Shown: positions 51,510-61,942, counted from the stretch's first letter. The stretch is 64,000 nucleotides of DNA from Hafnia alvei (GCF_900095695.1 NZ_FMIQ01000062.1:93531-157530), one strand, 5' to 3'. The notes: generated from the sequence alone by a model not told the origin. Translations and numbers: made by a program.

Positions 51510-51836
51510 AGGGGCAGTGCCAGTTGAATAGGGATAGCTCGCGAGTGTCATAGTTTCGTACGCCTAGCACATCGAAGCATACATATACACTGTGCAGGCG
51601 TCCGAGCAAGGCGGCTCAATCGCCGCCGCCTTGCATCCCGGCTTGGCACCACCTTTCAGCCCACTTCGTGGGTTCCCTCGTTTCATATTCCGGTCTTAAC
51701 GGAACGAACGACAATCGGCATCCATGCCTCCGTCGTTCTTTCGCCGATATCAATCGGCGAATCCTAACCTCCATGATTTACTCGGCTGTTCGGTAATGTG
51801 CCGAAAAAGCAAACCTCAATATCTCGTGCTTTTGTC
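51510..51836. other. hairpin-rich spacer after nqrM
   Basis: The gene-free stretch holds several perfect or near-perfect inverted repeats: GCAAGGCGGC...GCCTTGC (about 51604-51632), CCCAC/GTGGG (about 51660), GAACGAC/GTCGTTC enclosing GGCATCCATGCC (about 51706-51740), and CGCCGAT/ATCGGCG (about 51742-51760). On the minus strand some loops read GGA (GGCATGGATGCC). No protein or known RNA is recognised. Confidence 0.55.
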
Positions 51837-51990
51837 TTGGTTGGGAGAGCCGCCGGTACAAGGATGTACCGGTGGAGTTTGGGGCGCCCTGGATGGGCGA
51901 TACCAAACCGTAGCGGAAATGGCGTCTCGGATAAAAGCGCGCGAGTGCAGAGACCACGCGCTGGTAGTCTCTGCCCGTACGCCTTCACCA
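51837..51990 (+). repeat. structured hairpin repeat, copy B
   Basis: This copy has the same architecture as copy A. The first hairpin is CCGGTACA / TGTACCGG around AGGA (51853-51872). The second is GTTTGG / CCAAAC enclosing CGCCC-TGGAT-GGGCG (51877-51908). The third is GCAGAGAC / GTCTCTGC (51947-51974). The core from 51876 to 51946 differs from copy A at only about four positions, but the flanking stems are unrelated in sequence. The first hairpin contains GTACAAGGATGT (51856-51867), an exact match to the CsrA consensus RUACARGGAUGU, with GGA exposed in the loop. It is oriented with dinB and the nqr genes. Confidence 0.8.
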
Positions 51991-52093
51991 GTGTATCAAT
52001 GAAGCTCGATATGAACAGGCGGGCGGAATCTTACACAGTAGCCCCATAAACGAAAGGCGGACGAACTCCTCCACTTCCCTTTTTCGATAATTA

Positions 52094-52113
52094 ACCTGTA
52101 TACTTATACAGTC
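52094..52113 (+). promoter_or_regulatory. LexA (SOS) box of dinB
   Basis: ACCTGTATACTTATACAGTC contains CTG-N10-CAG with an alternating TA core, a near-consensus LexA operator, ending 21 bp before the dinB ATG. Confidence 0.92.
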
Positions 52114-52134
52114 ATTAACTCCATCATTCTCTCT

Positions 52135-53196
52135 ATGCGCAAAATCATACATGTCGATATGGACTGCTTTTATGCCGCAGTCGAAATGCGTGATTTCCCT
52201 GAGTTACGCGATGTACCGCTGGCGATTGGCGGGAGTCGCGATCGCCGCGGGGTGATCAGTACAGCAAACTACGCCGCGCGTAAATTCGGGTTGCGTAGTG
52301 CTATGCCGACAGGACAAGCGCTTAAGCTATGCCCGCATCTCACGTTGCGTCCGGGGAGAATGGAGGTCTACAAAGATGTCTCGCGCCATATACGTGAGAT
52401 TTTCCAGCGTTATACGTCTTTAATAGAGCCGCTGTCGCTCGATGAAGCCTACCTTGATGTTACCGACTGCACCCAGTGCTACGGCTCAGCCACGTTGATT
52501 GCAGAGCAGATCCGCAAACAAATCGCCGAGGAGCTTAATCTTACTGCGTCGGCAGGCATTGCTCCGATCAAATTTCTGGCAAAAATTGCTTCCGATCTGA
52601 ATAAACCTAATGGTCAGTATGTGATTACGCCCGCGCAGGTTGATGATTTTATTCTCACGTTGCCGCTGAAAAAGATCCCCGGCGTTGGCAAAGTGACCGC
52701 CGCCAAACTGAGTGAACTGGGGCTGAATACCTGCGCCGACGTGCGCCGCTATAATTTGGCCGAGCTACTACGCCGTTTTGGCAAGTTTGGGCGCGTGCTC
52801 TGGGAACGCTGCCACGGTCAGGATGAGCGAGAAGTGATGCCCGATCGGCTGCGTAAGTCCGTTGGCGTGGAAAGAACGCTGTCAGAAGATATTCATAGCT
52901 GGGGAGAGTGCGAGGTTTTACTGGAAAAACTGTATGAAGAACTGGAGCGGCGCTTGGCGAAAGTGCAGCCAGATCTGCATATTGCACGGCAGGGCGTAAA
53001 ACTTAAATTTCATGATTTTCAGCAGACAACGCAGGAGCATGTGTGGTCGATTCTGGATAAGCGCGATTTATTCCAGATAGCGCAGCAGGCTTGGGATGAA
53101 CGCCGAAATGGCAGAGGTGTGCGGCTGGTGGGGCTGCACGTCACGCTGCTCGATCCACAGCTAGAAAAGCAGCTTTCGCTGGATATTGATGGTTAG
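52135..53196 (+). CDS. dinB: DNA polymerase IV
   Basis: DinB is the SOS-induced Y-family translesion polymerase, 353 residues. Catalytic acidic residues are in [12 protein letters not shown] (D8) and [11 protein letters not shown] (D/E near 103-104). The helix-hairpin-helix [17 protein letters not shown] and the little-finger domain follow. The C-terminus is shortened relative to proteins with a full clamp-binding peptide, but [10 protein letters not shown] resembles the beta-clamp motif of E. coli DinB. The LexA box immediately upstream indicates SOS control. No good ribosome binding site is seen before the ATG. Confidence 0.96.
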   Translation: MRKIIHVDMDCFYAAVEMRDFPELRDVPLAIGGSRDRRGVISTANYAARKFGLRSAMPTGQALKLCPHLTLRPGRMEVYKDVSRHIREIFQRYTSLIEPLSLDEAYLDVTDCTQCYGSATLIAEQIRKQIAEELNLTASAGIAPIKFLAKIASDLNKPNGQYVITPAQVDDFILTLPLKKIPGVGKVTAAKLSELGLNTCADVRRYNLAELLRRFGKFGRVLWERCHGQDEREVMPDRLRKSVGVERTLSEDIHSWGECEVLLEKLYEELERRLAKVQPDLHIARQGVKLKFHDFQQTTQEHVWSILDKRDLFQIAQQAWDERRNGRGVRLVGLHVTLLDPQLEKQLSLDIDG

Positions 53197-53216
53197 GTTT
53201 AAGGGCGTGAAGGGAT

Positions 53217-53242
53217 AAAAAAAGCCAACCCTCGGGTTGGCT
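53217..53242 (-). terminator. terminator between dinB and pepD
   Basis: AGCCAACC and GGTTGGCT flank a CTCG tetraloop. A run of seven Ts follows on the minus strand, so it ends pepD transcription and may also act on dinB. Confidence 0.85.
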
Positions 53243-53267
53243 TCTGTAACACGCAAAGACTTAGCGC

Positions 53268-54728
53268 TTAGGCTTTCTCTGGGATCGCTTTCAGCAGAGC
53301 GGTCAGCAGCTGCCAGTATTGGCCTACGCTGGCAATGTGAACTTGCTCATCCGGTGAATGTGGGCCAGTGATGGTTGGACCGATAGACACCATATCCATT
53401 TCTGGGTAAGGTTTTTTGAACAGACCACATTCCAGACCCGCATGGATAACCATGATGTTTGGCGTGGTATCAAACAGCTTCTGGTAAGTTTCACGCACCA
53501 AATGCATCACCGGAGAATTTGCATCCGGTTTCCAGCCTGGGTAGCTGCCTTTGGCTTCCACCTGCGCACCAGCCAGTTCACCAATAGAGTTCAGTTGGCT
53601 AACCACGGCATCTTTACCGCTGTCGATAAGCGAGCGGATCAGGCAGATAATTTGCGCTTCTTTCGCGTCGGTGGTCACAACACCCACGTTCAGAGACGTT
53701 TCAACCACGCCTTTCACTTCGTCGCTCATGCGGATCACGCCGTTTGGCGTGGCGTTCAGCAGGGCAATAAAGCGCTGTTGGCTGTCGGCGGTCAGTGCCT
53801 GAGAATCGCTGTGTGCGGTTTCCACCTGAACGCTCAGGTTTTTCTCTACCGCAGCCAGCTCAACTTTCAGAATACTTTGGAAAGCTTCGGCCAGCGTTTT
53901 CAGCTTAGCCAGATTCGCCGTAGGAACAGCCAGAACCGCGATGGCTTCGCGTGGGATCGCGTTGCGCAGCGTACCGCCGTTCAGATCCAATACGCGCAGG
54001 CCCAATTCGGCAGCGTGACCAGACAGGAAGCGCGCCAGCAGTTTATTGGCGTTGCCTAAGCCCAAATGAATATCACCACCGGAGTGGCCGCCTTTCAGGC
54101 CTTTCAGGGTCAGCTTAACCACGTCGTGTCCGGCAGGAACGGCTTCGCGCTGTAATGGCAGCGTAGTGATGAAATCAATACCGCCCGCGCAGCCCATGTA
54201 GATCTCACCTTCTTCTTCAGAGTCGGTGTTGATCAAAATATCAGCCTGCAACCAGCCCGCTTTCAGGCCGAATGCGCCTTCCATGCCAGCTTCTTCGGTC
54301 ATGGTCAGCAGTACTTCGATTGGGCCATGAGAAACGCTGTCATCGGCTAAAACAGCCAATGCAGAAGCCATACCGATGCCGTTATCTGCGCCCAGCGTGG
54401 TGCCGCGCGCTTTTACCCAGTCGCCGTCAATGTATGGCTGGATCGGATCTTTGGCGAAGTCGTGCACGGTATCGTTATTTTTTTGTGGAACCATGTCCAG
54501 ATGCGCTTGCAGCACAACCGGCTTACGGTTTTCCATGCCGCGAGAGGCCGGCTTACGCAGCAGGACGTTACCCACTTCGTCACGTTCAACGTGGATACCT
54601 TTTTCTTCAGCCCATGCAACGATGTGCGCGGCTAACGCTTCTTCATGATACGAAGGGTGAGGAATAGAGCAGATATCCGCAAAAATTTGCCACAGTGGCT
54701 GTGGAGATAGCTGAGACAGTTCAGACAC
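53268..54728 (-). CDS. pepD: cytosol non-specific dipeptidase (aminoacyl-histidine dipeptidase)
   Basis: PepD is a Zn-dependent M20-family peptidase that hydrolyses Xaa-His and many other dipeptides. The protein has 486 residues. Metal ligands and catalytic acids are in VVLQAHLDMVPQ (H76, D78), GTTLGADNGIGMA, LTMTEEAGMEG (general-base E) and NTDSEEEGEIYMG. The dimerisation domain GLKGGHSGGDIHLGLGNANK and the final ligand in IHAGLECGLF follow. The GTG at 54728 preceded by AGGAGA gives the family start (M)SELSQLSPQPLW; the frame continuing to 54773 is not used. It is divergent from gpt. Confidence 0.95.
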   Translation of the reverse strand: MSELSQLSPQPLWQIFADICSIPHPSYHEEALAAHIVAWAEEKGIHVERDEVGNVLLRKPASRGMENRKPVVLQAHLDMVPQKNNDTVHDFAKDPIQPYIDGDWVKARGTTLGADNGIGMASALAVLADDSVSHGPIEVLLTMTEEAGMEGAFGLKAGWLQADILINTDSEEEGEIYMGCAGGIDFITTLPLQREAVPAGHDVVKLTLKGLKGGHSGGDIHLGLGNANKLLARFLSGHAAELGLRVLDLNGGTLRNAIPREAIAVLAVPTANLAKLKTLAEAFQSILKVELAAVEKNLSVQVETAHSDSQALTADSQQRFIALLNATPNGVIRMSDEVKGVVETSLNVGVVTTDAKEAQIICLIRSLIDSGKDAVVSQLNSIGELAGAQVEAKGSYPGWKPDANSPVMHLVRETYQKLFDTTPNIMVIHAGLECGLFKKPYPEMDMVSIGPTITGPHSPDEQVHIASVGQYWQLLTALLKAIPEKA

Positions 54729-54984
54729 GTTAAGTCTCCTGATAATCAGTTGTGCTGCCGATAACAGTGGCACAATAGGGGGTTAAGAGATAAAGCCATT
54801 TTTTCAGAGAATACCACTATATTTGCTTATGTGGACAGACTAAGGCACTAAATCCGCAATCGGGGTGCCGGCTTTCTGCGAAAGAGACTGGTTTTTATTG
54901 CTCTGGCTCTCTATAATCTCGCGCAACCTTTTTTCCCCCCCGACCAATCTTTAAGCCATGAATATTATGGCTGGGACACTATTA

Positions 54985-55443
54985 ATGAGCGAAAAATACG
55001 TTGTAACTTGGGACGTGCTACAAATGCACGCACGTAAGCTGGCTGCACGCCTGATGCCTTCTGAACAGTGGACTGGAATTATTGCGGTAAGCCGCGGTGG
55101 TTTAGTTCCTGCCGCATTACTGGCACGTGAACTGGGTATCCGTCACGTTGATACCGTTTGTATCTCCAGCTACGACCATGATAACCAGCGTGAGCTCAAA
55201 GTTGTTAAGCGTGCTGAAGGTGATGGCGAAGGTTTCATCGTGATCGACGATTTAGTGGATACCGGCGGCACCGCTCAGGCGATCCGCGAAATGTATCCTA
55301 AAGCGCATTTCGTCACTATTTTCGCTAAGCCAGCAGGTCGCCCTCTGGTTGATGATTACGTTATCGATATTCCACAGAATACGTGGATCGAACAGCCATG
55401 GGATATGGGTGTTTGCTTCGTCGAGCCAATCAGCGGCCGTTAA
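54985..55443 (+). CDS. gpt: xanthine-guanine phosphoribosyltransferase
   Basis: Gpt salvages xanthine and guanine (and hypoxanthine weakly) to their monophosphates using PRPP, at the inner membrane. The 152 residues equal the E. coli length. The PRPP motif is [14 protein letters not shown], with [16 protein letters not shown] and the base-binding WIEQPWDMG. The start [10 protein letters not shown] at 54985 matches the family; an in-frame ATG nine codons earlier is less likely. A TATAAT at 54912 may be the -10 of its promoter. Confidence 0.96.
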   Translation: MSEKYVVTWDVLQMHARKLAARLMPSEQWTGIIAVSRGGLVPAALLARELGIRHVDTVCISSYDHDNQRELKVVKRAEGDGEGFIVIDDLVDTGGTAQAIREMYPKAHFVTIFAKPAGRPLVDDYVIDIPQNTWIEQPWDMGVCFVEPISGR

Positions 55444-55625
55444 TTTACCCTCTGGCAATGCAATAAAAACGCAATAAGATGTAAAGAAACGTCCGGCTTT
55501 GTCCGGACGTTTGTTTTTTAGCGTCCGAGTTCGTTACACTAGTCTGAGCGCTCGCTGGGCGAGATTTAGCTCTGCCGCTTTTTGTCTGCGGCTGAAAAGA
55601 CAGTACTCGGAGGCTGCCGTCTATC

Positions 55626-56873
55626 ATGTCCCAATCAAACCTTTCTGAAACCTTATTCAAACCTCGATTTAAGCATCGTGAAACGTCCACGCTGGTTAAG
55701 CGTCATGGGCACGTTCCGCAGGCTTCGATTGCCTCTGCGCTGGATGGAACCTCGCAGGCTAATTGGTATCGCATCATCAATCGCCTGATGTGGGTTTGGC
55801 GCGGCGTCTCACCTATCGAAATCGAGCATGTGCTATCGCATATTGCCGCTTCAACGGCCGAGCGTAGCGATGAGCGCTTGCTAGACACCGTTGTGGGGTA
55901 TCGGAGCGGCAACTGGATATACGAGTGGTCGCACCAAGCGATGTCTTGGCAGCAACGTGCTCAGGAAGAAAAAGATCCCACGTTGGCCGGTGAATACTGG
56001 CTACAAGCCGCGAATCTTTACAGCATCGCGGCTTATCCTCATCTCAAAGGCGATGATTTAGCTGAGCAGGCCGAAGCGCTGGCCAATCGCGCCTACGCGG
56101 AATCGGCTAAGCTGCTGTCATACGAACTGAAAGAGGTCGAGTTTGCGATTGACGGTGGGAAAAAGATCACCGGTTTTCTGCATATGCCGGATAACAGCAA
56201 AGGACCATTCCCAACGGTGCTGATTTGCGGCGGGTTAGATATGATGCAGAGCGACAGTTATCGCTTGTTCCGCGACCATCTAGCGCCCGCTGGCATGGCG
56301 ATGCTCACGATTGATATGCCATCTGTTGGGCTGTCTTCGCATTTCTGTCTGACGCAGGACTCGAGTCGGTTGCATCAACAAGTGCTGCAGGCGTTACCGA
56401 ATGTGCCGTGGGTCGATCACACCCGAGTCTCGGTATTTGGTTTCCGCTTTGGCGCAAACGTGGCGGTTCGTTTAGCGTATTTAGAGCCTCGTCGTTTGCG
56501 AGCGGTTGCCACATTAGGCCCCGTGGTACACAGCCTACTATGCGACAAATGTATTCAGGAACGCGTTCCTGAAATGTATATCGATATGCTGGCGAGTCGC
56601 TTGGGGATGAACAGCGTATCCGATGTAGCGTTACGCACCGAGCTAAGCTGTTATTCATTGAAGACTCAAGGACTGCTTGGCCGTCGCTGCCATACGCCGA
56701 TGCTGGCCGGATATTGGGAACGCGATCCGTTTTGCCCTAAATCTGAAGCCAAACTGATTGCGGACTCTTCGCTAGATGGCAAATTATTGATGGTGCCATC
56801 GTCCCCGTTGTTTGAAGGGTTCAATCAGGCTTTACATCAGGTTTGTGACTGGATTGGCGAACATTCGCGTTAA
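55626..56873 (+). CDS. frsA: esterase-like protein FrsA
   Basis: FrsA (fermentation-respiration switch protein) is an alpha/beta-hydrolase-fold protein that binds unphosphorylated EIIA-Glc and shifts metabolism. Its own catalytic activity is debated. The 415 residues compare with 414 in E. coli. It has an N-terminal helical cap ([20 protein letters not shown]) and a hydrolase core with [17 protein letters not shown] and [20 protein letters not shown], where the nucleophile-elbow region reads FGFRFGAN without a serine, as is typical for this family. The ATG at 55626 follows GGAGGCTGCC. gpt and crl flank it as in E. coli. Confidence 0.93.
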   Translation: MSQSNLSETLFKPRFKHRETSTLVKRHGHVPQASIASALDGTSQANWYRIINRLMWVWRGVSPIEIEHVLSHIAASTAERSDERLLDTVVGYRSGNWIYEWSHQAMSWQQRAQEEKDPTLAGEYWLQAANLYSIAAYPHLKGDDLAEQAEALANRAYAESAKLLSYELKEVEFAIDGGKKITGFLHMPDNSKGPFPTVLICGGLDMMQSDSYRLFRDHLAPAGMAMLTIDMPSVGLSSHFCLTQDSSRLHQQVLQALPNVPWVDHTRVSVFGFRFGANVAVRLAYLEPRRLRAVATLGPVVHSLLCDKCIQERVPEMYIDMLASRLGMNSVSDVALRTELSCYSLKTQGLLGRRCHTPMLAGYWERDPFCPKSEAKLIADSSLDGKLLMVPSSPLFEGFNQALHQVCDWIGEHSR

Positions 56874-56933
56874 TTTGATTGCTAAAGTTTGTAAATTTGT
56901 TAAAAAAGAGTAACCACAACAGGAGGATGTAGC

Positions 56934-57335
56934 ATGACATTACCAGGTGGTTACTCTAAAAGCCGCTTAATCAAAAAATTCACCGCGCTTGGCCCCTATA
57001 TTCGTTCGGGCCAGTGTCAGGATGATCATTTCTTTTTTGACTGTTTAGCCGTGTGTGTCAACGTTAAACCTAATCCAGAAAAACGTGAGTTTTGGGGATG
57101 GTGGCTCGATCTTGCCGCCGAGGAAACGCATTTTACCTATCGTTATTCGTTTGGATTGTTTGATAAGAACGGCGTTTGGCAGGAGCAGGTGATTAAAGAT
57201 CCTGAAGTGACTGACAAATTAGAACAAACCTCACTCAATTTTCATAACCGCCTCAAAGAGCTTTTAACTACGCTCGAGATTAAAATTCAGCCAGCCGACG
57301 ACTTTTCTGAAGAGTTAGTTCGCCTTCGAGCCTGA
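56934..57335 (+). CDS. crl: sigma factor-binding protein Crl
   Basis: Crl binds sigma S (RpoS) and promotes its assembly with core RNA polymerase, raising expression of stationary-phase genes such as curli. It has the usual 133 residues. [34 protein letters not shown] and [10 protein letters not shown] are the conserved sigma-S-contact blocks. The ATG at 56934 follows CAGGAGGATG. The place between frsA and proB is conserved (phoE, found next to crl in E. coli, is absent here). Confidence 0.95.
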   Translation: MTLPGGYSKSRLIKKFTALGPYIRSGQCQDDHFFFDCLAVCVNVKPNPEKREFWGWWLDLAAEETHFTYRYSFGLFDKNGVWQEQVIKDPEVTDKLEQTSLNFHNRLKELLTTLEIKIQPADDFSEELVRLRA

Positions 57336-57449
57336 TCGGGCGCAGTAATAAGTGTGCTTTTGCGTTATGCCTGTTGGCATAACGCGCCTCTCCTGATACT
57401 TTTTCTCTTTCTCCCCATTTCTCCAACACCAATAAACGGCAAAAAGATT

Positions 57450-58553
57450 ATGAGTGGCAGCCAAACCCTAGTTGTAAAGCTAGGTACCAGCGTATTGACC
57501 GGCGGTTCGCGCCGTCTAAACCGTGCCCATATCGTGGAACTCGTTCGTCAGTGTGCGCAACAGCACGCCGCGGGGCATCGTATTGTGATTGTAACCTCCG
57601 GTGCGATTGCCGCTGGACGTGAGCATTTGGGCTACCCCGAGCTCCCCGCAACCATAGCTTCTAAGCAGTTATTAGCCGCTGTTGGGCAGAGCCGTTTGAT
57701 TCAGCTGTGGGAACAGCTGTTCTCTATTTACGGTATCCATATTGGACAGATGCTGCTAACGCGTGCTGATTTAGAAGATCGCGAGCGTTTCTTAAATGCG
57801 CGCGACACCCTGCATGCGCTGATGGATAACCGCATTGTTCCCGTGATTAATGAAAACGATGCGGTGGCGACGGCGGAAATTAAAGTTGGCGACAACGATA
57901 ATCTTTCTGCGCTGGCCGCCATTTTGGCAGGGGCCGACAAGCTGCTGCTGTTGACCGATCAGGCTGGACTATTTACCGCCGATCCTCGTCATAACCCAAC
58001 CGCCGAACTTATTCGCGAAGTAAATAGCATCGATGATGCGCTGCGCGGTATTGCGGGCGATAGCGTATCGGGTTTAGGTACAGGCGGTATGACCACCAAG
58101 CTGCAGGCCGCCGACGTTGCCTGCCGTGCCGGTATCGACGTGATTATCGCCGCGGGCAGCAAGCCGGGCGTTGTGGGTGACGTTATTGAAGGTGTATCCG
58201 TTGGCACGCGCTTCCATGCACTGGAAACGCCGTTGGAAAACCGCAAACGCTGGATTTTTGGTGCGCCACCGGCGGGTGAAATTACCGTGGACGATGGCGC
58301 CGTGGCTGCGATTCTCGAACGTGGCAGCTCATTGTTGCCGAAAGGCATTCGTGATGTGAGCGGTGATTTCTCACGCGGTGAAGTTATCCGCATTCGCAAT
58401 CTGGAAGGGCGCGATTTGGCCCACGGCGTGAGCCGCTACAACAGCGACGCGCTGCGCATGATCGCCGGCCACCATTCACAGCAAATCAGCGCTGTTTTGG
58501 GCTATGAATACGGCCCGGTTGCCGTCCACCGTGACGATATGATCGTAAGCTAA
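57450..58553 (+). CDS. proB: glutamate 5-kinase
   Basis: ProB phosphorylates glutamate in the first, proline-inhibited step of proline synthesis. The 367 residues equal the E. coli length. The amino-acid kinase domain has [40 protein letters not shown] and [13 protein letters not shown]-terminal PUA domain begins near residue 275 ([21 protein letters not shown]). The start [10 protein letters not shown] at 57450 matches the family; the frame extends upstream without homology. proA starts nine bases after its stop. Confidence 0.97.
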   Translation: MSGSQTLVVKLGTSVLTGGSRRLNRAHIVELVRQCAQQHAAGHRIVIVTSGAIAAGREHLGYPELPATIASKQLLAAVGQSRLIQLWEQLFSIYGIHIGQMLLTRADLEDRERFLNARDTLHALMDNRIVPVINENDAVATAEIKVGDNDNLSALAAILAGADKLLLLTDQAGLFTADPRHNPTAELIREVNSIDDALRGIAGDSVSGLGTGGMTTKLQAADVACRAGIDVIIAAGSKPGVVGDVIEGVSVGTRFHALETPLENRKRWIFGAPPAGEITVDDGAVAAILERGSSLLPKGIRDVSGDFSRGEVIRIRNLEGRDLAHGVSRYNSDALRMIAGHHSQQISAVLGYEYGPVAVHRDDMIVS

Positions 58554-58562
58554 GGGGTTAAT

Positions 58563-59816
58563 ATGTTAGAAGAAATGGGTAAGGCTGCCAAACGGGCATC
58601 CTATCACTTAGCCGTCCTTAGCTCGGCGCAGAAAAATCAGGCGCTTGCGCTGATTGCCGATTATCTAGAACAGGATAGCGAATCTATTCTGCAAGCGAAC
58701 CAGATGGACGTTCAGCAGGCGCGTGAGAACGGTTTAAGCGAAGCGATGCTCGATCGTTTACAGCTCACACAGAGCCGTTTGGAAGGCATCGCTAACGACG
58801 TGCGTCAGGTGTGCAATCTAACCGATCCGGTTGGAAAAATAATTGATGGCAGCGTACTCGACAGCGGGTTAAATCTCGAACGCCGCCGTGTGCCGTTAGG
58901 CGTGGTAGGGGTGATTTATGAAGCGCGCCCGAACGTAACCGTGGATACCGCGGCGCTGTGCCTGAAAACCGGTAACGCGGTGATCCTGCGCGGCGGCAAA
59001 GAGACGCATCGCACCAATCAGGCAACGGTAAAAGTGATCCAGCGAGCGTTGGAGAAAGCAGGGCTGCCAGCCGATGCGGTGCAGGCGATTGAAAGCCCTG
59101 ACCGTGCGTTGGTCACCGAGCTGCTTAAACTGGATCGCTACGTTGATATGCTGATCCCACGCGGCGGCGCTGGTTTGCATAAACTGTGTCGCGAGCAGTC
59201 AACGATCCCGGTGATTACAGGTGGGATTGGTGTTTGCCATATCTATGTCGATCAGGGCATGGACGCTGAACAGGCGTTGAAGATTATTGTGAACGCCAAA
59301 ACCCAGCGCCCAAGCACCTGTAATACGGTAGAAACGCTGCTGGTGAACAAACAGGACGCCGCGCAGTTCTTACCGCAGCTAAGCCAGCGGATGCACGACG
59401 TCGGAGTTTCATTACACGCCTGCCCGCATGCGCTGCCGTTGCTAAGCCAAGGTCCTGCGTCTGTAGCGCCGGTACAAGAGGCTGAATTGGATGACGAATG
59501 GCTGTCGCTGGATCTGAACGTGGTGGTAGTGGAAGGGCTAGACGGTGCGATTGAGCATATCCGTGAGCACGGCACTCAGCACTCTGATGCGATTTTGACG
59601 CGTAACATGCACCATGCCGATCGTTTTGTGCGCGAAGTGGATTCTTCAGCGGTTTACGTTAATGCCAGCACGCGCTTCACCGACGGCGGCCAGTTTGGCT
59701 TAGGCGCTGAAGTTGCGGTGAGCACTCAGAAGCTACACGCGCGAGGCCCGATGGGTCTGGAAGCCTTAACCACCTATAAATGGATTGGTTACGGTGACGA
59801 TTTAATTCGTCGCTAG
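58563..59816 (+). CDS. proA: gamma-glutamyl phosphate reductase
   Basis: ProA reduces gamma-glutamyl phosphate to glutamate-5-semialdehyde with NADPH, the second proline-synthesis step. The 417 residues equal the E. coli length. The aldehyde-dehydrogenase fold shows [20 protein letters not shown] and [13 protein letters not shown]. The catalytic cysteine lies in [16 protein letters not shown] near residue 255, and [23 protein letters not shown] lies at the C-terminus. It is co-transcribed with proB and followed by a strong terminator. Confidence 0.97.
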   Translation: MLEEMGKAAKRASYHLAVLSSAQKNQALALIADYLEQDSESILQANQMDVQQARENGLSEAMLDRLQLTQSRLEGIANDVRQVCNLTDPVGKIIDGSVLDSGLNLERRRVPLGVVGVIYEARPNVTVDTAALCLKTGNAVILRGGKETHRTNQATVKVIQRALEKAGLPADAVQAIESPDRALVTELLKLDRYVDMLIPRGGAGLHKLCREQSTIPVITGGIGVCHIYVDQGMDAEQALKIIVNAKTQRPSTCNTVETLLVNKQDAAQFLPQLSQRMHDVGVSLHACPHALPLLSQGPASVAPVQEAELDDEWLSLDLNVVVVEGLDGAIEHIREHGTQHSDAILTRNMHHADRFVREVDSSAVYVNASTRFTDGGQFGLGAEVAVSTQKLHARGPMGLEALTTYKWIGYGDDLIRR

Positions 59817-59837
59817 TGGTTTTTCCCGCAGAATGAA

Positions 59838-59862
59838 AACGGCGCATTGAGCGCCGTTTTTT
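59838..59862 (+). terminator. rho-independent terminator after proBA
   Basis: An 8-bp stem AACGGCGC / GCGCCGTT with a 5-base loop is followed by TTTTTT. Confidence 0.9.
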
Positions 59863-59915
59863 CTATTTACTCGTTCTATCAAATATCTCCCCGTTTAACG
59901 GGCCGATATTCTTGG

Positions 59916-60947
59916 CTATTCCGCGACTTTGATAATCAGCTTACCAAAGTTTTTACCACTCAATAGCCCTTGGAAGGCGCTAATGCTGTTCTCAAGTCCT
60001 TCTACAATATCTTCTTTAAACGCGATTTTTCCTTGCGCCAGCCACGCGCTCATCTGGGCGTAAAATTCAGGATAGCGATCGCCATAGTCCTGCGAAATAA
60101 TAAAGCCTTCAACGCGCATGCGTTTTTTCAAGATGGTCGACATCAGCAACGGCAAGCGGTCTTGCTGGTGGTCGCTATGATGACCGTTGTATTGGCTGAT
60201 CATGCCGCATACCGGGATTCTCGCTTTGGTATTCAGCAGAGGAAGAACTGCGTCAAAAACGGCGCCGCCAACGTTTTCATAATATACGTCGATGCCTTTG
60301 CTACAGGCGCGTTTTAGCTGTACGGCGAAATCCGGTGCTTTGTGGTCAAGACAAATATCAAACCCTAGCGTTTCAACCGCATAACGGCATTTCTCAGCGC
60401 CGCCGGCAATACCGACCGCGTGGCAGCCGCGTAGCTTCGCTACCTGACCCACAACGGAGCCTACGGCGCCGGTTGCAGCGGCCACAACGACGGTTTCACC
60501 CGGCTGTGGATTGCCGATATCGGTAAGTCCCATATAACCCGTAAAACCAGGCATACCTAATAGGCCTAAGGCGTAAGAGGGATGGTCCATATTGGCATCT
60601 AGCTTTTGCAGTCCTTCACCGTCGGATAGCGCATAGTCTTGCCAACCGGTGTAGGCCAAAACCAGATCGCCCACTTGGTATTTATCATGCAGTGATTGCT
60701 CAACGCGACACACTGTGCCGCCGCAGATCACCTCGCCGATAGCCAACGGAGGAGAATAAGACGGCGTATCATCCATGCGGCCACGGACATACGGATCTAA
60801 TGAAAGATAAAGGGTGCGCAGCAAAACCTGCCCTTGTACCGGTTCTGGCTGAGCAATTTGCTCTAAGCGAATATCTTGATCGGAAGGCATCCCCTGAGGG
60901 CGCTGCGCCAGAACGTATCGGCGATTGAGGCGAGATGAGATAGACAT
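59916..60947 (-). CDS. curA: NADP-dependent oxidoreductase, CurA/leukotriene B4 dehydrogenase type
   Basis: This 343-residue medium-chain reductase matches E. coli CurA (YncB), which reduces the double bonds of curcumin and related enones with NADPH. The Zn-independent quinone-oxidoreductase fold shows LSLDPYVRGRMDD, LGMPGFTGYMGL, the nucleotide-binding loop VVAAATGAVGSVVGQVAKLRG and DVYYENVGG. The native substrate is unknown. It lies between proA and tRNA-Thr in opposite orientation, a position empty in E. coli. About 280 bp of AT-rich DNA without recognisable features separates it from the tRNA. Confidence 0.88.
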   Translation of the reverse strand: MSISSRLNRRYVLAQRPQGMPSDQDIRLEQIAQPEPVQGQVLLRTLYLSLDPYVRGRMDDTPSYSPPLAIGEVICGGTVCRVEQSLHDKYQVGDLVLAYTGWQDYALSDGEGLQKLDANMDHPSYALGLLGMPGFTGYMGLTDIGNPQPGETVVVAAATGAVGSVVGQVAKLRGCHAVGIAGGAEKCRYAVETLGFDICLDHKAPDFAVQLKRACSKGIDVYYENVGGAVFDAVLPLLNTKARIPVCGMISQYNGHHSDHQQDRLPLLMSTILKKRMRVEGFIISQDYGDRYPEFYAQMSAWLAQGKIAFKEDIVEGLENSISAFQGLLSGKNFGKLIIKVAE

Positions 60948-61231
60948 AACAGACTCCGTGATAGGTTAACGGCAACTCCAATTATCCATCGAATAATGGA
61001 AGACGGGTTCCAGACTAACTAAAAAATGCCCGGTTTGATGTCGTATGTGTGCGGCTTGATATGATTTGTGGATATAAATAATTTTCCTAAGGAAAATCAC
61101 CTTAAGAACAAAATGGCCTTTTGTGTTGATTTAATAGTCATACGAATCCCTAGCACCTTGACGCTACTCATGAATTTCACTATCGTGATTCCCGCACTTC
61201 AGGCGTTTCCTCAGTAAATATTCCCCTCAGT

Positions 61232-61307
61232 GCCGATATAGCTCAGTTGGTAGAGCAGCGCATTCGTAATGCGAAGGTCGTAGGTTCGACTCCTATTATC
61301 GGCACCA
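61232..61307 (+). tRNA. thrW: tRNA-Thr (anticodon CGU)
   Basis: A 76-base cloverleaf has acceptor pairing GCCGATA/TATCGGC with encoded CCA, D-arm AGCTCAGTTGGTAGAGC, anticodon CGT at 61265-61267 in loop TTCGTAA, and T-arm TAGGTTCGACTCCTA. It appears identical to E. coli thrW, also located downstream of proBA, where prophage CP4-6 is integrated. Here too the DNA beyond it is AT-rich and accessory. Confidence 0.97.
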
Positions 61308-61942
61308 TTTCAAACTTTTCTCAAACTTTTCTCAAACTTATCAAAGTTGATTTTTTCAGCTATAAAACAGAGTGATAGGTGGTTTTGTACTATCTGAAGT
61401 TCAAATCAAGTTGGGTTCTATCGCTACAACGGCTACATGTTGGTTAGCAGAATATGCCACACATGTGGGTAAGTTTTTCATGACATAGGGAGTAACTCTA
61501 TTTGGATGAAATCATAGCTGGCTCATGTCGATAAGAATCCGATTTGGGGAATGTACAATACGATTATACATTGCATCAGGTAAGGCAATGATGCAATGGC
61601 GCTTAGGCTGTACTTAATTATTAATTATTAAATATTATATAGGCTTAAGAGTAAGTTATTTCCGCTGTACAAAATTCATGAAGATTACAGATAAATAAGG
61701 AATAAGCCATTTATATTCCATTATTAATTTTTTCTCTATTATTATAATTATATGATAGAAAAAATATTTTTGACTACATTTTGTCTTTGTACTAAAAGAG
61801 AGTGATTTCTTATGAGCACAGTACTGATTAGCCAGTAAAATTAAATATTTTAATTATCCGAAGGGTGGGGACGATTCATATCAGTATTTCGTGACGAAGA
61901 TTATGTTATCAATGATACAGTGATAGTACTATCGGAATTTCA
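61308..61942. other. AT-rich gene-free stretch after tRNA-Thr
   Basis: Directly after the tRNA an 11-bp unit (TTTTCTCAAAC) is repeated in tandem with a partial third copy (about 61309-61340). The rest is strongly AT-rich, with no recognisable coding frame, integrase or obvious second att copy. It probably holds the promoter of the following gene. Confidence 0.5.

Noticed and set aside
51724..52049. Open frames of 74-92 residues across repeat copy B on both strands
   Set aside because: They run through hairpins and the conserved repeat core, have no recognisable protein family and no initiation signals.
53358..54059. 233-residue antisense open frame opposite pepD
   Set aside because: Shadow of the well-conserved peptidase on the minus strand; no independent start signal or homology.
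55626..56873. FrsA lacking a catalytic serine at the nucleophile elbow treated as a novelty
   Set aside because: The FrsA family generally lacks a classical lipase catalytic triad, so this is expected there.
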